A DNA stretch of 42,920 bases from an uncultured Clostridia bacterium. GTDB taxonomy: Bacteria; Bacillota; Clostridia; UBA1381. Every line of letters starts with the position of its first letter. Position 1 is the stretch's first letter. The position numbers and the translations under genes are program-made. Shown here piece by piece: positions 20,875 to 29,346 of the stretch. Location of the stretch: assembly GCA_947591315.1 (NCBI GenBank), contig CANQDD010000020.1, positions 1 through 42,920 of the forward strand. Direction: 5' to 3'. The notes under the pieces are model-generated. The model was not told the DNA's origin and made no database searches. It saw only the letters and a program-made list of their open reading frames with translations.

Positions 20875-21672
20875 TTAGTTTGCTGCGGCAGGCGGTACCA
20901 CTACAGGAAGCTCAGCCACAAGAACTTCTTCTCCTGTGTGGCTATCCTTATCATCGTCCAATCCTGTCCACATTATCATTGTAGCATCTTGAATCGAGTT
21001 TACGTCACCGTCAAGGTTTACGTCACCGATTTTTGATGCCTTGTTGTTTGCGTTTTCTCCGGTAACCGTCGTTACGGTATCGTCAACAAACGTTATGTTT
21101 GTGCCTGTGTAACTATCCTTAGCATCGTCCAATCCTGTCCACATTACCATTGTAGCGTCTTGAATCGAGTTTACGTCACCGTCAAGGTTTACGTCACCGA
21201 GCAAGTGCGTTACACCCTTCGACTCGGTCAGTACAAATGTACCCGACACCGTATGGAAGTTGTCGTCAGCGTCTGTGTAGCCAACCATTACAGTGTATGT
21301 AGCATCTGCTGTGGTAGCGGCTGCACTGTCCCACTTAACATCGGATGTCAGACCTTTGTTTGTCGGCTGAACCGTAGCGGTATTCTGGTCGATACCCTTA
21401 ACATTGGCAGCTTCAACCGTGGTGTCCTTCGCGCCCTTGTATACAAGGAAGGTTACTTCTGTACCCGCCTTCGGTGTTGCACCGGTAATCGCGAGATCCT
21501 CTATTGTAACCGTACCGTCGGTACCGATTACCGCATTACCCGTAAGACCCTCGGTGCTCGAAATGGCAACCTTGCCATCTGCGGGTGCATCAGCGAATAC
21601 CGATGCCGAAGCCGTTACAGCCATCGCGGATACAAGTGCGCATGAGAGAAATAGTTTTGTGAATTTCTTCAT
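20875..21672 (-). CDS. secreted protein with two dockerin-type calcium-binding repeats
   Basis: A 265-residue exported protein. The ATG at 21672 is chosen because an AAAAGGGG sequence precedes it, a signal peptide follows (about 1-27, ending F-A-D), and the longer frame would start at the transcription start. The N-terminal 130 residues form a beta-rich unknown domain. Two repeats of G-D-V-N-L-D-G-D-V-N-S-I-Q-D-A-T follow, with 57-residue spacing, each continuing M-x-M-W-T-G-L-D-D. These are EF-hand-like loops of dockerin type I (D-x-N-x-D-G). The DNA copies are almost identical (20941-21020 and 21112-21191). The spacing is wider than in classical dockerins. Next to a cohesin-like SLH protein, surface docking is the likely role. 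Confidence 0.8.
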   Translation of the reverse strand: MKKFTKLFLSCALVSAMAVTASASVFADAPADGKVAISSTEGLTGNAVIGTDGTVTIEDLAITGATPKAGTEVTFLVYKGAKDTTVEAANVKGIDQNTATVQPTNKGLTSDVKWDSAAATTADATYTVMVGYTDADDNFHTVSGTFVLTESKGVTHLLGDVNLDGDVNSIQDATMVMWTGLDDAKDSYTGTNITFVDDTVTTVTGENANNKASKIGDVNLDGDVNSIQDATMIMWTGLDDDKDSHTGEEVLVAELPVVVPPAAAN

Positions 21673-21764
21673 TTTTTTTACCCCTTTTCTTGATAAAATT
21701 TTGTTTTGTTTGAGTGTCTTTAATTTTCGCACGACACACATACAAGTTACATTCATATAGTTAC

Positions 21765-21793
21765 ATTATAAACGATATGAACGCAAATTTCAA
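21765..21793 (-). promoter_or_regulatory. promoter for the dockerin - SLH/cohesin unit
   Basis: Minus-strand TTGAAA (21788-21793), 17-bp spacer and TATAAT (21765-21770). The expected start near 21758 gives an 85-nt leader and rules out the frame's first ATG at 21756. Confidence 0.75.
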
Positions 21794-21864
21794 TCATTTT
21801 TTTTATTTTGTACGATTTCATCATTTTGCACAATTTTTATAGAGGTGTTTTGGTGATTTTGATG

Positions 21865-22010
21865 AGGGACAGGGCTGTCGAGGGCGCCAGCCCGTACGGG
21901 GATGTGAGCCTCCCCTACTAGGGGAGCCTTTCATGTGTGCGAACATTTCACCTCATCCGACGCCTTCGGCGCCACCTTCCCCTCAAGGGGAAGGCTAACG
22001 ATGTGAGCCG
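21865..22010. repeat. palindromic intergenic repeat (element B)
   Basis: A gene-free GC-rich island inside AT-rich flanks. It holds a palindromic 22-nt core (21872-21893), CTCCCCTA/TAGGGGAG (21910-21926), GACGCC/GGCGCC (959-973 of the 21.9 kb block, i.e. 21959-21973) and CCTTCCCC/GGGGAAGG (21975-21994), interleaved with GTGAGCC motifs. The 22-nt core recurs exactly, in opposite orientation, at 27906-27927. The rest of 21673-22181 holds only the two divergent promoters and AT-rich spacer. Confidence 0.75.
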
Positions 22011-22117
22011 CATTTATATTGTATTACCTATTTCCGTTTTGTCAATAGCATTTACTGTATTTTCGGGAACGTTTTTACTAATTATATGCGAAATTTTTGT
22101 CAAAAACAAATTTTATA

Positions 22118-22146
22118 TTGTATATTTTAATTTTTTGTGTTACAAT
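22118..22146 (+). promoter_or_regulatory. promoter for the copper-amine-oxidase-N/cohesin gene
   Basis: TTGTAT (22118-22123), 17-bp spacer and TACAAT (22141-22146), followed by AGGAAAGG (22164-22171) before the ATG at 22182. Confidence 0.6.
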
Positions 22147-22181
22147 GGGAAATGAATTCAAATAGGAAAGGATGAATTTAT

Positions 22182-23189
22182 ATGAAGAAAGCAATAAGCG
22201 TCATTGCGGCGACAGCCATGATGTGCGCGGCTGTAAGTCCCGTTTTTGCGGCAAATACCGAGAGCGCGAATCCCGACGTATTTATTAACGGCACGAAAAT
22301 ATTATTCGATGACCAGTCGGCGATTATCAAAAACGGACGCACTCTCGTTCCCGCGAGAGGCGTGTTCGAGGCAATGGGCGCGACGGTGTCGTGGGACGAG
22401 GAAAAGCAGCAGGTTCAGGTCGAAAGCGCTGACGGCAACACATGGGTACGCCTTATAATCGACGACGCGGTGATGAAGGTCTACGATATGAGCGGTCTTT
22501 TCGGCGCTCTCTTGTCAGGTCAGGACTTTGCGGCTCCCGAAACGGATATTGAGCTTGACGAGGTGCCTCAGATTCTGAGCGACAGAACGATGGTTCCGCT
22601 GCGCGCCATAAGCGAGGCTGTGGGCGCGGACGTCAAGTGGGACGAAGAGGCTTACAGCGTTCAGATAACATCAACGGACGCGGCAGTAAACGAAAAAGCC
22701 GACGGTAAACCTGAGTTCACGCTCAGCGCGGGTGCGGAAACGGTCAGCGAGGGCGAAACAGTCGATATATTCGTAAACGCGGCAAACATACCGGAGGGCG
22801 ATTATGTTTCGGGCGTATCATCTACGGTACAGTATAATAAGGATAATTTTGAATTGACGGGCGTTGCGCTCGTAAACGGCGACACCGTTATCGAAAACGC
22901 GATCGGCGCTGAATCGGCGGACTTTATGGATAGCTGCGTAAAAGCCAACTATGGCACGATCGACATCGAAAACGCGGTGAAAACGGACGGCAAGGTAATA
23001 AAAATGACGTTTAAGTCGCTCAACGGCAAAGAGGGCGTGTTTGCTCTGTCGGATTCATATTATGCCGGATACGGTTACAACAACGCGCTGCTTCTCGGCA
23101 AAATCGAGGCAGGAAGCGATACCACGTACTATGAGGGCGGCGATATCTACATTGACACAACGCCCGTTACGGTAAACGCGGGTAAATAA
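22182..23189 (+). CDS. secreted protein with copper-amine-oxidase-N-type domain and cohesin-like module
   Basis: A 335-residue exported protein with a signal peptide (1-24, ending V-F-A-A). Residues 30-165 hold the repeat known as the copper amine oxidase N-terminal domain: V-F-I-N-G-T-K-I, N-G-R-T-L-V-P-A-R-G-V-F-E-A-M-G-A-T-V-S-W-D and again D-R-T-M-V-P-L-R-A-I-S-E-A-V-G-A-D-V-K-W-D. In Bacillota this is a cell-surface module, not an oxidase. Residues 178-330 look like a cohesin fold (S-E-G-E-T-V-D-I-F-V-N-A, then S-T-V-Q-Y-N-K-D-N-F-E-L). It has its own promoter, is divergent from the dockerin gene, and convergent with rsuA. It could be a second dockerin receptor, but no SLH or sortase anchor is present. 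Confidence 0.82.
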   Translation: MKKAISVIAATAMMCAAVSPVFAANTESANPDVFINGTKILFDDQSAIIKNGRTLVPARGVFEAMGATVSWDEEKQQVQVESADGNTWVRLIIDDAVMKVYDMSGLFGALLSGQDFAAPETDIELDEVPQILSDRTMVPLRAISEAVGADVKWDEEAYSVQITSTDAAVNEKADGKPEFTLSAGAETVSEGETVDIFVNAANIPEGDYVSGVSSTVQYNKDNFELTGVALVNGDTVIENAIGAESADFMDSCVKANYGTIDIENAVKTDGKVIKMTFKSLNGKEGVFALSDSYYAGYGYNNALLLGKIEAGSDTTYYEGGDIYIDTTPVTVNAGK

Positions 23190-23200
23190 TTACATAACGG

Positions 23201-23231
23201 AAAAAGTGTTCTCAGCTTGAGAACACTTTTT
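23201..23231. terminator. bidirectional terminator between convergent genes
   Basis: A perfect 14-bp stem AAAAAGTGTTCTCA (23201-23214) / TGAGAACACTTTTT (23218-23231) with a 3-nt loop. The last codons and stop of rsuA lie within its right arm and loop. Confidence 0.93.
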
Positions 23232-23910
23232 TTAATTCCTCGTCCGTAAGCTCGCGCATACCGCCGACAGCAAGGTTTTCGTCGAGCTTAAGCCCGCCTA
23301 TCGCGACGCGGCGCAGGTAGAGGACGTTTTTCCCCACCTTCGCGCACATGCGGCGTACCTGGTGGTACTTGCCCTCGGCTATCTCAACGTAGACCTCGTA
23401 GGGATCGTCGGTTATTTCGAGCCGCGCGGGTTTGGCGCGGAAGTCTTTAAGCTCTATTCCGGCCGCGAACGTCTCCTTGTCCTCCTCCTGCATCGGCGCG
23501 TCGAGCCGCGCGAAGTAGCGCTTGTAGACGTTTTTGTTCGGTGATGTGAGGCGGTGGGCAAATTCGCCGTCGTTCGTCAGGAGCAGAAGTCCCTCGGTGT
23601 TGCGGTCGAGCCGTCCGGCGGGGTACGCTTTCATGTGCGCGAACTCCGGCGGTATGAGGTCGGTGACGGGCGGGTAGCGGCGGTCGCGTACCGCGCTCAC
23701 GTAGCCCGCCGGCTTGTTAAGCATGAGGTATAGGTGTTCGCGGTAGATGAGCGGTACGCCGCTCTGCCTTATGTCGTCCGACTCGTTGATTTTTTCGTTT
23801 CCGTAGGGGCAGACCGTGCCGTTGACGGTAACAACGCCGGTTTTTAACAGCTCCTTCGCCTCACGGCGCGTACACGCGCGGCACGCGGCAATATATTTGT
23901 CAAGCCGCAT
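23212..23910 (-). CDS. rsuA: 16S rRNA pseudouridine synthase, RsuA family
   Basis: A 232-residue RNA-modifying enzyme. An N-terminal S4 RNA-binding domain (about 1-55, M-R-L-D-K-Y-I-A and R-R-E-A-K-E-L-L-K) is followed by the RsuA/RluB/E/F-type catalytic domain. The catalytic aspartate lies in the G-R-L-D-R-N-T-E-G motif (about 99-107), and the K-Y-H-Q-V-R-R-M block near 182-189 is intact. The size favours RsuA (16S position 516) over RluB. AAGGAGG lies 7 nt before the ATG. The stop is inside a bidirectional terminator shared with the convergent surface-protein gene. Confidence 0.88.
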   Translation of the reverse strand: MRLDKYIAACRACTRREAKELLKTGVVTVNGTVCPYGNEKINESDDIRQSGVPLIYREHLYLMLNKPAGYVSAVRDRRYPPVTDLIPPEFAHMKAYPAGRLDRNTEGLLLLTNDGEFAHRLTSPNKNVYKRYFARLDAPMQEEDKETFAAGIELKDFRAKPARLEITDDPYEVYVEIAEGKYHQVRRMCAKVGKNVLYLRRVAIGGLKLDENLAVGGMRELTDEELKKVFSS

Positions 23911-23928
23911 CGCTTGTCCTCCTTGTAA

Positions 23929-23953
23929 AAAAGGCTGCCGTAAGCAGCCTTTT
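23929..23953. terminator. terminator after the amino-acid ABC transporter
   Basis: A 10-bp stem AAAAGGCTGC (23929-23938) / GCAGCCTTTT (23944-23953) with a 5-nt loop, 15 bp past the stop of the binding protein and just before the rsuA ribosome binding site. Confidence 0.85.
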
Positions 23954-23968
23954 CCCGTAATATAATTA

Positions 23969-24802
23969 TTATTCTTCTATGCCTACTTCACTGTTGTACT
24001 TAACAGCAAGCTCTTCGATTTCGCCGCTTGCCTTCATTTCGGCAAGAACCTTGTTGATTTTGTCGAGAAGCTCGGTGTTGCCCTTCTTTACGGCTATTGC
24101 GTACTCCTCGCTCTCAAACGCCTCGGGATCCTCAACTACCTTTAAGCCGTTCGCTTCCGCGAGAGCCTTACCCGTAGCGGAGTCGATTACGACCGCGTCG
24201 AGCTTACCGTTCTTTACGTCCTGAACGATGTCGATACCTCTGTTCGCGCGTGTGATGTTTTCCTCGCTTACGCCGATCGTGTCGGTAACGATGTTGTCGC
24301 CCGTGTAGCCGAGTACAACGCCGACGAGCTTACCGTTCTTCAAATCCTCGGCGCTCTTTATGTCCTCGTTGTCCGCGGGTACTACCATTACCTGCGACGC
24401 GGTGAAATATGTGTCGGAGAAGTCAACATTCTGCTGTCTTTCCTCCGTAACGGTCATACCCGCTACAGCCATGTCGATTTTGCCCGTGCTTACCGCCGCT
24501 ATAAGACCGTCGAACTCCATGTCCTCAATCTTAAGCGTCATACCGTTCTCGTCCGCGATTTTCTTCGCTATCGCAACGTCGATACCGTCGTAAATGTCAA
24601 CAAGTCCGTTCTCGGTAACATACTCGAACGGCTGGAACGCCGCGTTCGTACCCATTACGAGCTCGTCGCCGTTTGTTGACGCGGGAGGTGCGGTTTCGGT
24701 CGCGGGTGCGGGTGTGTCGGAGGCGGCGCACGATGCGAGTGCAACCGTCGATAATACAGCCGCGGCTAAGATTGCCGTGATTTTCTTAAAATTTGTTTTC
24801 AT
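23969..24802 (-). CDS. polar amino-acid ABC transporter, substrate-binding lipoprotein
   Basis: A 277-residue family 3 solute-binding protein. The signal peptide ends in a lipobox-like A-L-A-S-C (about 21-25), so it is anchored outside the membrane. The mature part has the family signature G-T-N-A-A-F-Q-P-F-E-Y, D-I-Y-D-G-I-D-V-A-I-A-K-K-I, then F-D-G-L-I-A-A-V-S-T-G-K-I-D and A-V-A-G-M-T-V-T-E-E-R. Such proteins bind cystine, glutamine, arginine or related amino acids; ligand cannot be told by eye. It is the last gene of the permease-ATPase-binding protein operon, 53 bp after the ATPase, and is followed by a terminator. Confidence 0.92.
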   Translation of the reverse strand: MKTNFKKITAILAAAVLSTVALASCAASDTPAPATETAPPASTNGDELVMGTNAAFQPFEYVTENGLVDIYDGIDVAIAKKIADENGMTLKIEDMEFDGLIAAVSTGKIDMAVAGMTVTEERQQNVDFSDTYFTASQVMVVPADNEDIKSAEDLKNGKLVGVVLGYTGDNIVTDTIGVSEENITRANRGIDIVQDVKNGKLDAVVIDSATGKALAEANGLKVVEDPEAFESEEYAIAVKKGNTELLDKINKVLAEMKASGEIEELAVKYNSEVGIEE

Positions 24803-24855
24803 TGTTTTTCCTCTTTTCTTTTATATTTCCATCGCCTGCGCGATTGAATACGTTT

Positions 24856-25578
24856 TTACAGTACCTTGCTTAAAAACTCTTTGGTACGCTCGTTCTGCGG
24901 GTTCGAGAATACCTCGTCGGGCGTGCCCTCCTCGACTATGTAGCCGCCGTCCATGAACAGCACGCGTGAGCCGACCTCGCGCGCGAAGCCCATTTCGTGC
25001 GTTACGACGACCATCGTCATACCGTCGTCCGCGAGCTTTTTCATTACCGCGAGCACCTCGCCGACCATTTCGGGATCGAGCGCGGACGTGGGCTCGTCGA
25101 ACAGCATTATGTCCGGCTTCATCGCGAGAGCGCGGGCTATGGCTATTCGCTGCTGCTGACCGCCCGAAAGCTGCGCCGGGTAGGAGTTCGCTTTGTCGGC
25201 AAGTCCGACCGTTTCCAAAAGCTCCATCGCGAGCTTTTCGGCTTCGGCTTTCGGCATTTTCTTTACCTTTATAGGCGCGAGCGTGATGTTTCCGAGAACG
25301 GTGAGGTGCGGGAACAGATTAAACTGCTGGAACACCATACCCATTTTCTCTCGTATCGCGTTTACGTTCGTATTGCGCGCCGTTATGCTTTCGCCTTCGA
25401 TAAGTATTTCGCCCTCGGTCGGTATTTCGAGCAGGTTAAGGCAGCGCAGGAACGTCGATTTACCGCTTCCCGAAGGCCCTATCACAACGACCTTCTCACC
25501 CTGCTTTATGTGCTGGTTTATACCCTTTAATACCTCCAAATCACCGAAGTGCTTTTTAAGTCCCGTTACCTTTATCAT
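24856..25578 (-). CDS. polar amino-acid ABC transporter, ATP-binding protein (GlnQ type)
   Basis: A 240-residue ABC ATPase that drives the importer from the cytoplasmic face. Walker [10 protein letters not shown] (34-42), the Q-loop V-F-Q-Q (82-85), the signature L-S-G-G-Q-Q-Q-R (137-144), Walker B with [10 protein letters not shown] (161-170) and the switch histidine in V-V-T-H-E-M-G-F (about 192-199) are all complete. The size and the H-E-M-G-F-A-R-E block are those of the GlnQ/HisP subfamily. The start overlaps the permease stop by 4 bp. Confidence 0.95.
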   Translation of the reverse strand: MIKVTGLKKHFGDLEVLKGINQHIKQGEKVVVIGPSGSGKSTFLRCLNLLEIPTEGEILIEGESITARNTNVNAIREKMGMVFQQFNLFPHLTVLGNITLAPIKVKKMPKAEAEKLAMELLETVGLADKANSYPAQLSGGQQQRIAIARALAMKPDIMLFDEPTSALDPEMVGEVLAVMKKLADDGMTMVVVTHEMGFAREVGSRVLFMDGGYIVEEGTPDEVFSNPQNERTKEFLSKVL

Positions 25579-26330
25579 CGTTTGTCCGCCTTTCTCATAG
25601 CCTTTTCAATCTGCGCGAGCAGCTGGCTTATGACTTTTATTACCACATAATATATGACGGCTATTGCCAAAAACGGCACAAGATAGTCGTAAGTTCTGCC
25701 CTGTACCCTTCGCGCCGCGCCTACGAGGTCGATATTCGAAATCATACCGACAACCGCCGTTTCCTTGATAAGCACGACAAACTCGTTGCCGAGCGCGGGC
25801 AGTATGTTCTTTATCGCCTGCGGCAGGACTATGTGCCAGAGCGTCTGACTCGACGTCATACCGAGCGAGCGTCCCGCCTCGGTCTGACCTGCATTAATCG
25901 ACAGTATGCCGCCCCTGACTATTTCCGCTATGTACGCGCCGCTGTTTATGCCGAACGCTATCGAGCCGACTATCCAGCGGTCGATGTTTACCGACGCGAA
26001 TATTATGTAGTTTATAATAAGAAGCTGTACCATCGTCGGCGTGCCGCGTATTATGTCTATGTACGTGCCGGAAATTGCCCGAAGCAGACGGCTTTTCGAT
26101 ATACGCATAATCGCCATAACGACGCCGATTATACAGCCGAGTATGACGGATACGAGTGAAATCAGGAGCGTATATCCGAGACCGCTCAAAAACCATTCCC
26201 ATCTGTTTCCCGTCACAAATGTCGCCACAACTTTTGACGAGAACGACGCCCAGAACGCCGGAAAGCCCGCTATACAGCCGTTTATCCACTCCGTAATCAA
26301 CGACCCGAGCTGTGTGACTCCGATAACCAT
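25575..26330 (-). CDS. polar amino-acid ABC transporter, permease
   Basis: A 251-residue HEAA-type membrane permease. After an amphipathic N-terminus, about five membrane segments follow; [17 protein letters not shown] is the first, near 53-69. The cytoplasmic EAA loop, [15 protein letters not shown] (about 151-165), then I-V-L-P-Q-A-I-K, contacts the ATPase. A single permease gene implies a homodimer. A G-rich GGGGGAG sequence about 12 nt before the ATG is the likely ribosome site. It is the first gene of the operon and has its own promoter. Confidence 0.94.
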   Translation of the reverse strand: MVIGVTQLGSLITEWINGCIAGFPAFWASFSSKVVATFVTGNRWEWFLSGLGYTLLISLVSVILGCIIGVVMAIMRISKSRLLRAISGTYIDIIRGTPTMVQLLIINYIIFASVNIDRWIVGSIAFGINSGAYIAEIVRGGILSINAGQTEAGRSLGMTSSQTLWHIVLPQAIKNILPALGNEFVVLIKETAVVGMISNIDLVGAARRVQGRTYDYLVPFLAIAVIYYVVIKVISQLLAQIEKAMRKADKR

Positions 26331-26365
26331 TATATAATCATCTCCCCCGTTTTGTCTTACCTTAT

Positions 26366-26394
26366 ATAATACCAGAGTTTTCCGAAAATAGCAA
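26366..26394 (-). promoter_or_regulatory. promoter for the amino-acid ABC operon
   Basis: Minus-strand TTGCTA (26389-26394), 17-bp spacer and TATTAT (26366-26371). The leader before the permease is about 30 nt. No amino-acid riboswitch or T-box is visible. Confidence 0.6.
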
Positions 26395-26442
26395 TAGATA
26401 AATTAAATTTTCATTATGTGTGAATATTTATTCAATGTGCGG

Positions 26443-27807
26443 TTATTTGCCGACGCAGAACTCGTGGAATATCGCGTTCACAATATCGTCCGACACCGTT
26501 TCGCCCGTAATCTCGCCGAGCGCGTATATCGCGTCGTTTATGTCGATCGACGCTATGTCCGCCGGCATACCGTTATCTATCGCCGCGGCGGCGTTTTTGA
26601 GCGCGTCCGTCGCCTTTATCAGAGCCGTTTTGTGGCGCATATTCGTTATGACCGCGCCGCCCGACAGCGCTATTTCACCGAGACGGTACACGTTTTTGAT
26701 CTCCGCCGCAAGCTTGTCCAGACCGAGACCGGTTTTCGCGCTTATTTCGAGCACGGGGCTGCCCGCCGCGCGGCTTTTGACCGCTTCGATGTACTTGCTC
26801 TGACCGAGGTCGGTCTTGTTTATCAGCACAATGCGCTTTTTGTTTTTCGTCGCGCGCAGTACCTCAATATCCCCGTCGTCAAAAAAGCTGCTGCCGTCTA
26901 TCAGCACGATAACGAAATCGGCAGTGTCTATCGACTTTAATGATTTCTCAACGCCGATGCGCTCAACGGTGTCGTCCGTCCTGCGTATACCGGCGGTGTC
27001 TATAAGTATGATAGGTATGCCGTCGAGGCTTATATATTCCTCTATTACGTCGCGCGTCGTACCGGCTATGTCTGTGACGATCGCGCGTTCCTCGCGCGCG
27101 AGCTTGTTGAGCAGCGACGACTTGCCGACGTTCGGCTTGCCGACAATGGCGGTGCGTATGCCGCTGCGGAGTATTTTGCCACTGTCGGCAGTCGAGAGCA
27201 GCCTGTCCGTTTCAGCGGCGCACTCGAGCGTGACGGCGCGTATATCGTCCGTCGTAACGTCCTCCAAATCCTCATCGGGGTAGTCTATGAGCACCTGCAT
27301 TTTCGCCGCAAGGTGTACGAGCTTGTCCCTTACCGCCTTGATCTCGGACGACAGCGCGCCCTCAAGCTGCGAAACCGCCGTGCGCCGCGCGAGGTCATTC
27401 GAGGAATTTATAATATCCGTTACCGCCTCCGCCTGCGACAGGTCTATTCTGCCGCTTAAAAAAGCGCGCTTTGTGAACTCGCCCGGCTCGGCGTGACGCG
27501 CGCCCGCGCGTATAAGCGCGTCAAGAACGGCTCTCGGTGCGGAAAAACCGCCGTGAGTGCTTATCTCAACGACGTCCTCGCGCGTAAACGTTTTCGGCGC
27601 GCGCATCACCGTTAAAAGCGCCTCGTCGACCGTTTCGCCGCGCTCGTTTTTGACGTGTCCGTAATGTACCGTGTGCGACGGCGCGCCGGTAATGTCTGCG
27701 GAAAACACCTTGTCCGCGATCCGTACCGCGTCCGCGCCGCTCACGCGCACAACGGCTATGCCGCCCGCGCCCTCCGGCGTGGATATCGCCGCTATCGTGT
27801 CGTCCAT
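26443..27807 (-). CDS. mnmE: tRNA uridine-5-carboxymethylaminomethyl modification GTPase
   Basis: A 454-residue GTPase that with MnmG modifies the wobble uridine of several tRNAs. An N-terminal tetrahydrofolate-binding domain (about 1-115, D-T-I-A-A-I-S-T-P and R-E-D-V-V-E-I-S-T-H-G-G) is followed by a helical domain with an inserted G domain. G1 is G-K-P-N-V-G-K-S-S (about 217-225), G2/G3 include A-G-T-T-R-D and D-T-A-G-I-R, and G4 N-K-T-D is near 331-334. The C-terminal F-C-V-G-K ends in the catalytic cysteine motif C-x-G-K. AGGAG precedes the ATG. It usually lies beside mnmG or jag; here neither is present, and palindromic element C separates it from the upstream PHP gene. Confidence 0.96.
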   Translation of the reverse strand: MDDTIAAISTPEGAGGIAVVRVSGADAVRIADKVFSADITGAPSHTVHYGHVKNERGETVDEALLTVMRAPKTFTREDVVEISTHGGFSAPRAVLDALIRAGARHAEPGEFTKRAFLSGRIDLSQAEAVTDIINSSNDLARRTAVSQLEGALSSEIKAVRDKLVHLAAKMQVLIDYPDEDLEDVTTDDIRAVTLECAAETDRLLSTADSGKILRSGIRTAIVGKPNVGKSSLLNKLAREERAIVTDIAGTTRDVIEEYISLDGIPIILIDTAGIRRTDDTVERIGVEKSLKSIDTADFVIVLIDGSSFFDDGDIEVLRATKNKKRIVLINKTDLGQSKYIEAVKSRAAGSPVLEISAKTGLGLDKLAAEIKNVYRLGEIALSGGAVITNMRHKTALIKATDALKNAAAAIDNGMPADIASIDINDAIYALGEITGETVSDDIVNAIFHEFCVGK

Positions 27808-27826
27808 ATAATCATCTCCTGTGTAA

Positions 27827-27980
27827 GACCCCCTCTATGAGGGGGTCATTCGGGACGTCGGGGCGCCGTCCCCTACGCCCATTTTTTATAAAACACGCTC
27901 CGTAGGGGCTGGCGCCCTCGACAGCCCGTCGTAGGGGCGACCTTCACGGTCGCCCGCGGGCGGCTGATAGCCGCCCCTAC
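27827..27980. repeat. palindromic intergenic repeat (element C)
   Basis: The spacer between the PHP gene and mnmE is almost wholly palindromic: GACCCCCTC/GAGGGGGTC (27827-27847), the 22-nt core shared with element B (27906-27927), GGCGACC/GGTCGCC (27936-27954) and GGGCGGCT/AGCCGCCC (27958-27976), with several CCCTACG/CGTAGGGG pieces. The right end overlaps the PHP stop codon. No promoter or terminator is evident in it. Confidence 0.75.
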
Positions 27981-28825
27981 GTGAGGCTCTCCTTAATCCC
28001 CTCCAGCACGCTATACGGCACAAAGCCGGTGCTGACAACGCCTATCTTAACGTCGGGCTTATTCGCGCCGTGGAAGTCGCTGCCGCCTGACGGCACAAGT
28101 CCGAACTCATCGCACAAATCAAAACACACGCCCTGAAATTCGGGCGTATAGTTATTGTAATAGCACTCCATACCGTCAAGTCCCGCCGCTTTAAGCTCCC
28201 CAACTACGGGGCGAAGCGTACCGCAATCGTCCGAAATCAGTATCGGGTGCGCCAGAACAGCTATGCCGCCCGCGTCGTGTATCATATCTATGCTCTCTTT
28301 CGGCGAATACGTAAAGCGTTTAACATAGCAGCTTCTGCCGCGCTTTATATACTTCTCAAACGCGCCGCCTACCGTTTCGGCGTAACCTTTCTTTACCAGT
28401 GCTGCGGCGATATGCGCCCTGCCTGTGTTCGCCATTGTCGCGCCGTCCTTTTGCGAGATTATATCGTCCTCGGTTATATCCATACCGTTTTCGCGCAGCA
28501 GCGCGAGCATTTTACGGTTCCTCTCTTCCCTGCCGCCGCGAAGCGCGGAGAGCTTTTCGTTAAGCCGCGCGTTTTCGGGATCGATATACAACCCGACTAT
28601 ATGCATCGTCTTGTCGTGCTGCGCGCTTATCTCAACGCCCGCCACGCCCTCAAGACCTATCTTTTCACATTCAGCCATAAACTCCGCCGCGCCGTCCACT
28701 GTGTCGTGGTCGGTTATCGCGGCGGCGCGCAGACCCTCTTTTTTCGCGTAATGCGCAAGCTCGGACGGCGCAAGAGTGCCGTCCGAAGCGGTTGAATGTG
28801 TATGCAAATCGATTTTATCTGTCAT
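27977..28825 (-). CDS. PHP-domain metal-dependent phosphoesterase
   Basis: A 282-residue PHP-superfamily hydrolase of the YciV/RNase AM type, which in characterised members removes phosphate from 3',5'-nucleoside bisphosphates or short 5'-phosphorylated RNA. The N-terminal metal motif [10 protein letters not shown] (7-16) is present, with I-T-D-H-D-T-V (about 38-44), G-V-E-I-S (62-66), L-A-H-P (about 196-199) and a final G-S-D-F-H-G (about 247-252): all blocks needed for a trinuclear site. It follows nrdR with a short overlap. Its stop codon TAG falls in the edge of palindromic element C, so the final residues may have been reshaped by insertion of that element. Confidence 0.88.
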   Translation of the reverse strand: MTDKIDLHTHSTASDGTLAPSELAHYAKKEGLRAAAITDHDTVDGAAEFMAECEKIGLEGVAGVEISAQHDKTMHIVGLYIDPENARLNEKLSALRGGREERNRKMLALLRENGMDITEDDIISQKDGATMANTGRAHIAAALVKKGYAETVGGAFEKYIKRGRSCYVKRFTYSPKESIDMIHDAGGIAVLAHPILISDDCGTLRPVVGELKAAGLDGMECYYNNYTPEFQGVCFDLCDEFGLVPSGGSDFHGANKPDVKIGVVSTGFVPYSVLEGIKESLT

Positions 28826-29270
28826 TTTTAAGCTCCTGAAGCTCCTTCATAAATGTGTCAACATTGTCAAAGCTCTTGTAAACGGACGCGAAACGAACGT
28901 ACGCCACCTCGTCGAGCGCCTTGAGCTTTTCCATTACCTTCTCGCCTATGAGCGTGCTGTCAAACTCACGCGACATTGACTGGTAAAGCTCGCTCTCAAT
29001 ATCGTCCGCGATCTGCTCCATCTGCGCGAGCGAAATCGGACGCTTCTCACAAGCCGTTATGATACCCTTCAATACCTTGCCACGGTCGTACGGCTGACGC
29101 GACTGGTCTTTCTTTACCACAACAAGCGATATCGCTTCAAGCTTCTCGTACGTGGTAAAGCGCTTCTGACATTTTAAGCATTCGCGTCTGCGTCTTATGG
29201 ACGTAAATTCATCGGTCGGTCGTGAATCGATTACCTTGCTTTCGGTAAAGCCGCAATATGGACATCTCAT
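28815..29270 (-). CDS. nrdR: transcriptional repressor NrdR
   Basis: A 151-residue regulator of ribonucleotide reductase genes. A zinc ribbon is formed by C3, C6, C31 and C34 (C-P-Y-C and C-L-K-C), with R-R-R-R-E near 26-30 for DNA contact. An ATP-cone (about 46-136) senses ATP/dATP, starting [13 protein letters not shown]. Length and motifs are standard. It overlaps the PHP gene by 11 bp. No nrd gene and no clear NrdR-box pair is in the window, so its targets lie elsewhere. Confidence 0.96.
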   Translation of the reverse strand: MRCPYCGFTESKVIDSRPTDEFTSIRRRRECLKCQKRFTTYEKLEAISLVVVKKDQSRQPYDRGKVLKGIITACEKRPISLAQMEQIADDIESELYQSMSREFDSTLIGEKVMEKLKALDEVAYVRFASVYKSFDNVDTFMKELQELKNDR

Positions 29271-29317
29271 TTGTGTACCCCCAAATTTTTCTATATTTTG
29301 TTTACATAATCAAGTAT

Positions 29318-29346
29318 ACTATAAATTTCCCGTTTTTTCAAGTCAA
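29318..29346 (-). promoter_or_regulatory. promoter for nrdR within the end of ymxH
   Basis: Minus-strand TTGACT (29341-29346), 17-bp spacer and TATAGT (29318-29323). The -35 coincides with two of the last ymxH codons, so nrdR-PHP can be transcribed separately from the upstream envelope operon. Confidence 0.7.

Noticed and set aside
22182-23189. Copper amine oxidase activity for the stalk-domain protein
   Set aside because: Only the N-terminal surface module is present; the catalytic oxidase domain and its topaquinone site are absent.
26331-26442. Amino-acid riboswitch or T-box before the ABC transporter
   Set aside because: The leader after the promoter is only about 30 nt and has no T-box or riboswitch-like pairing.
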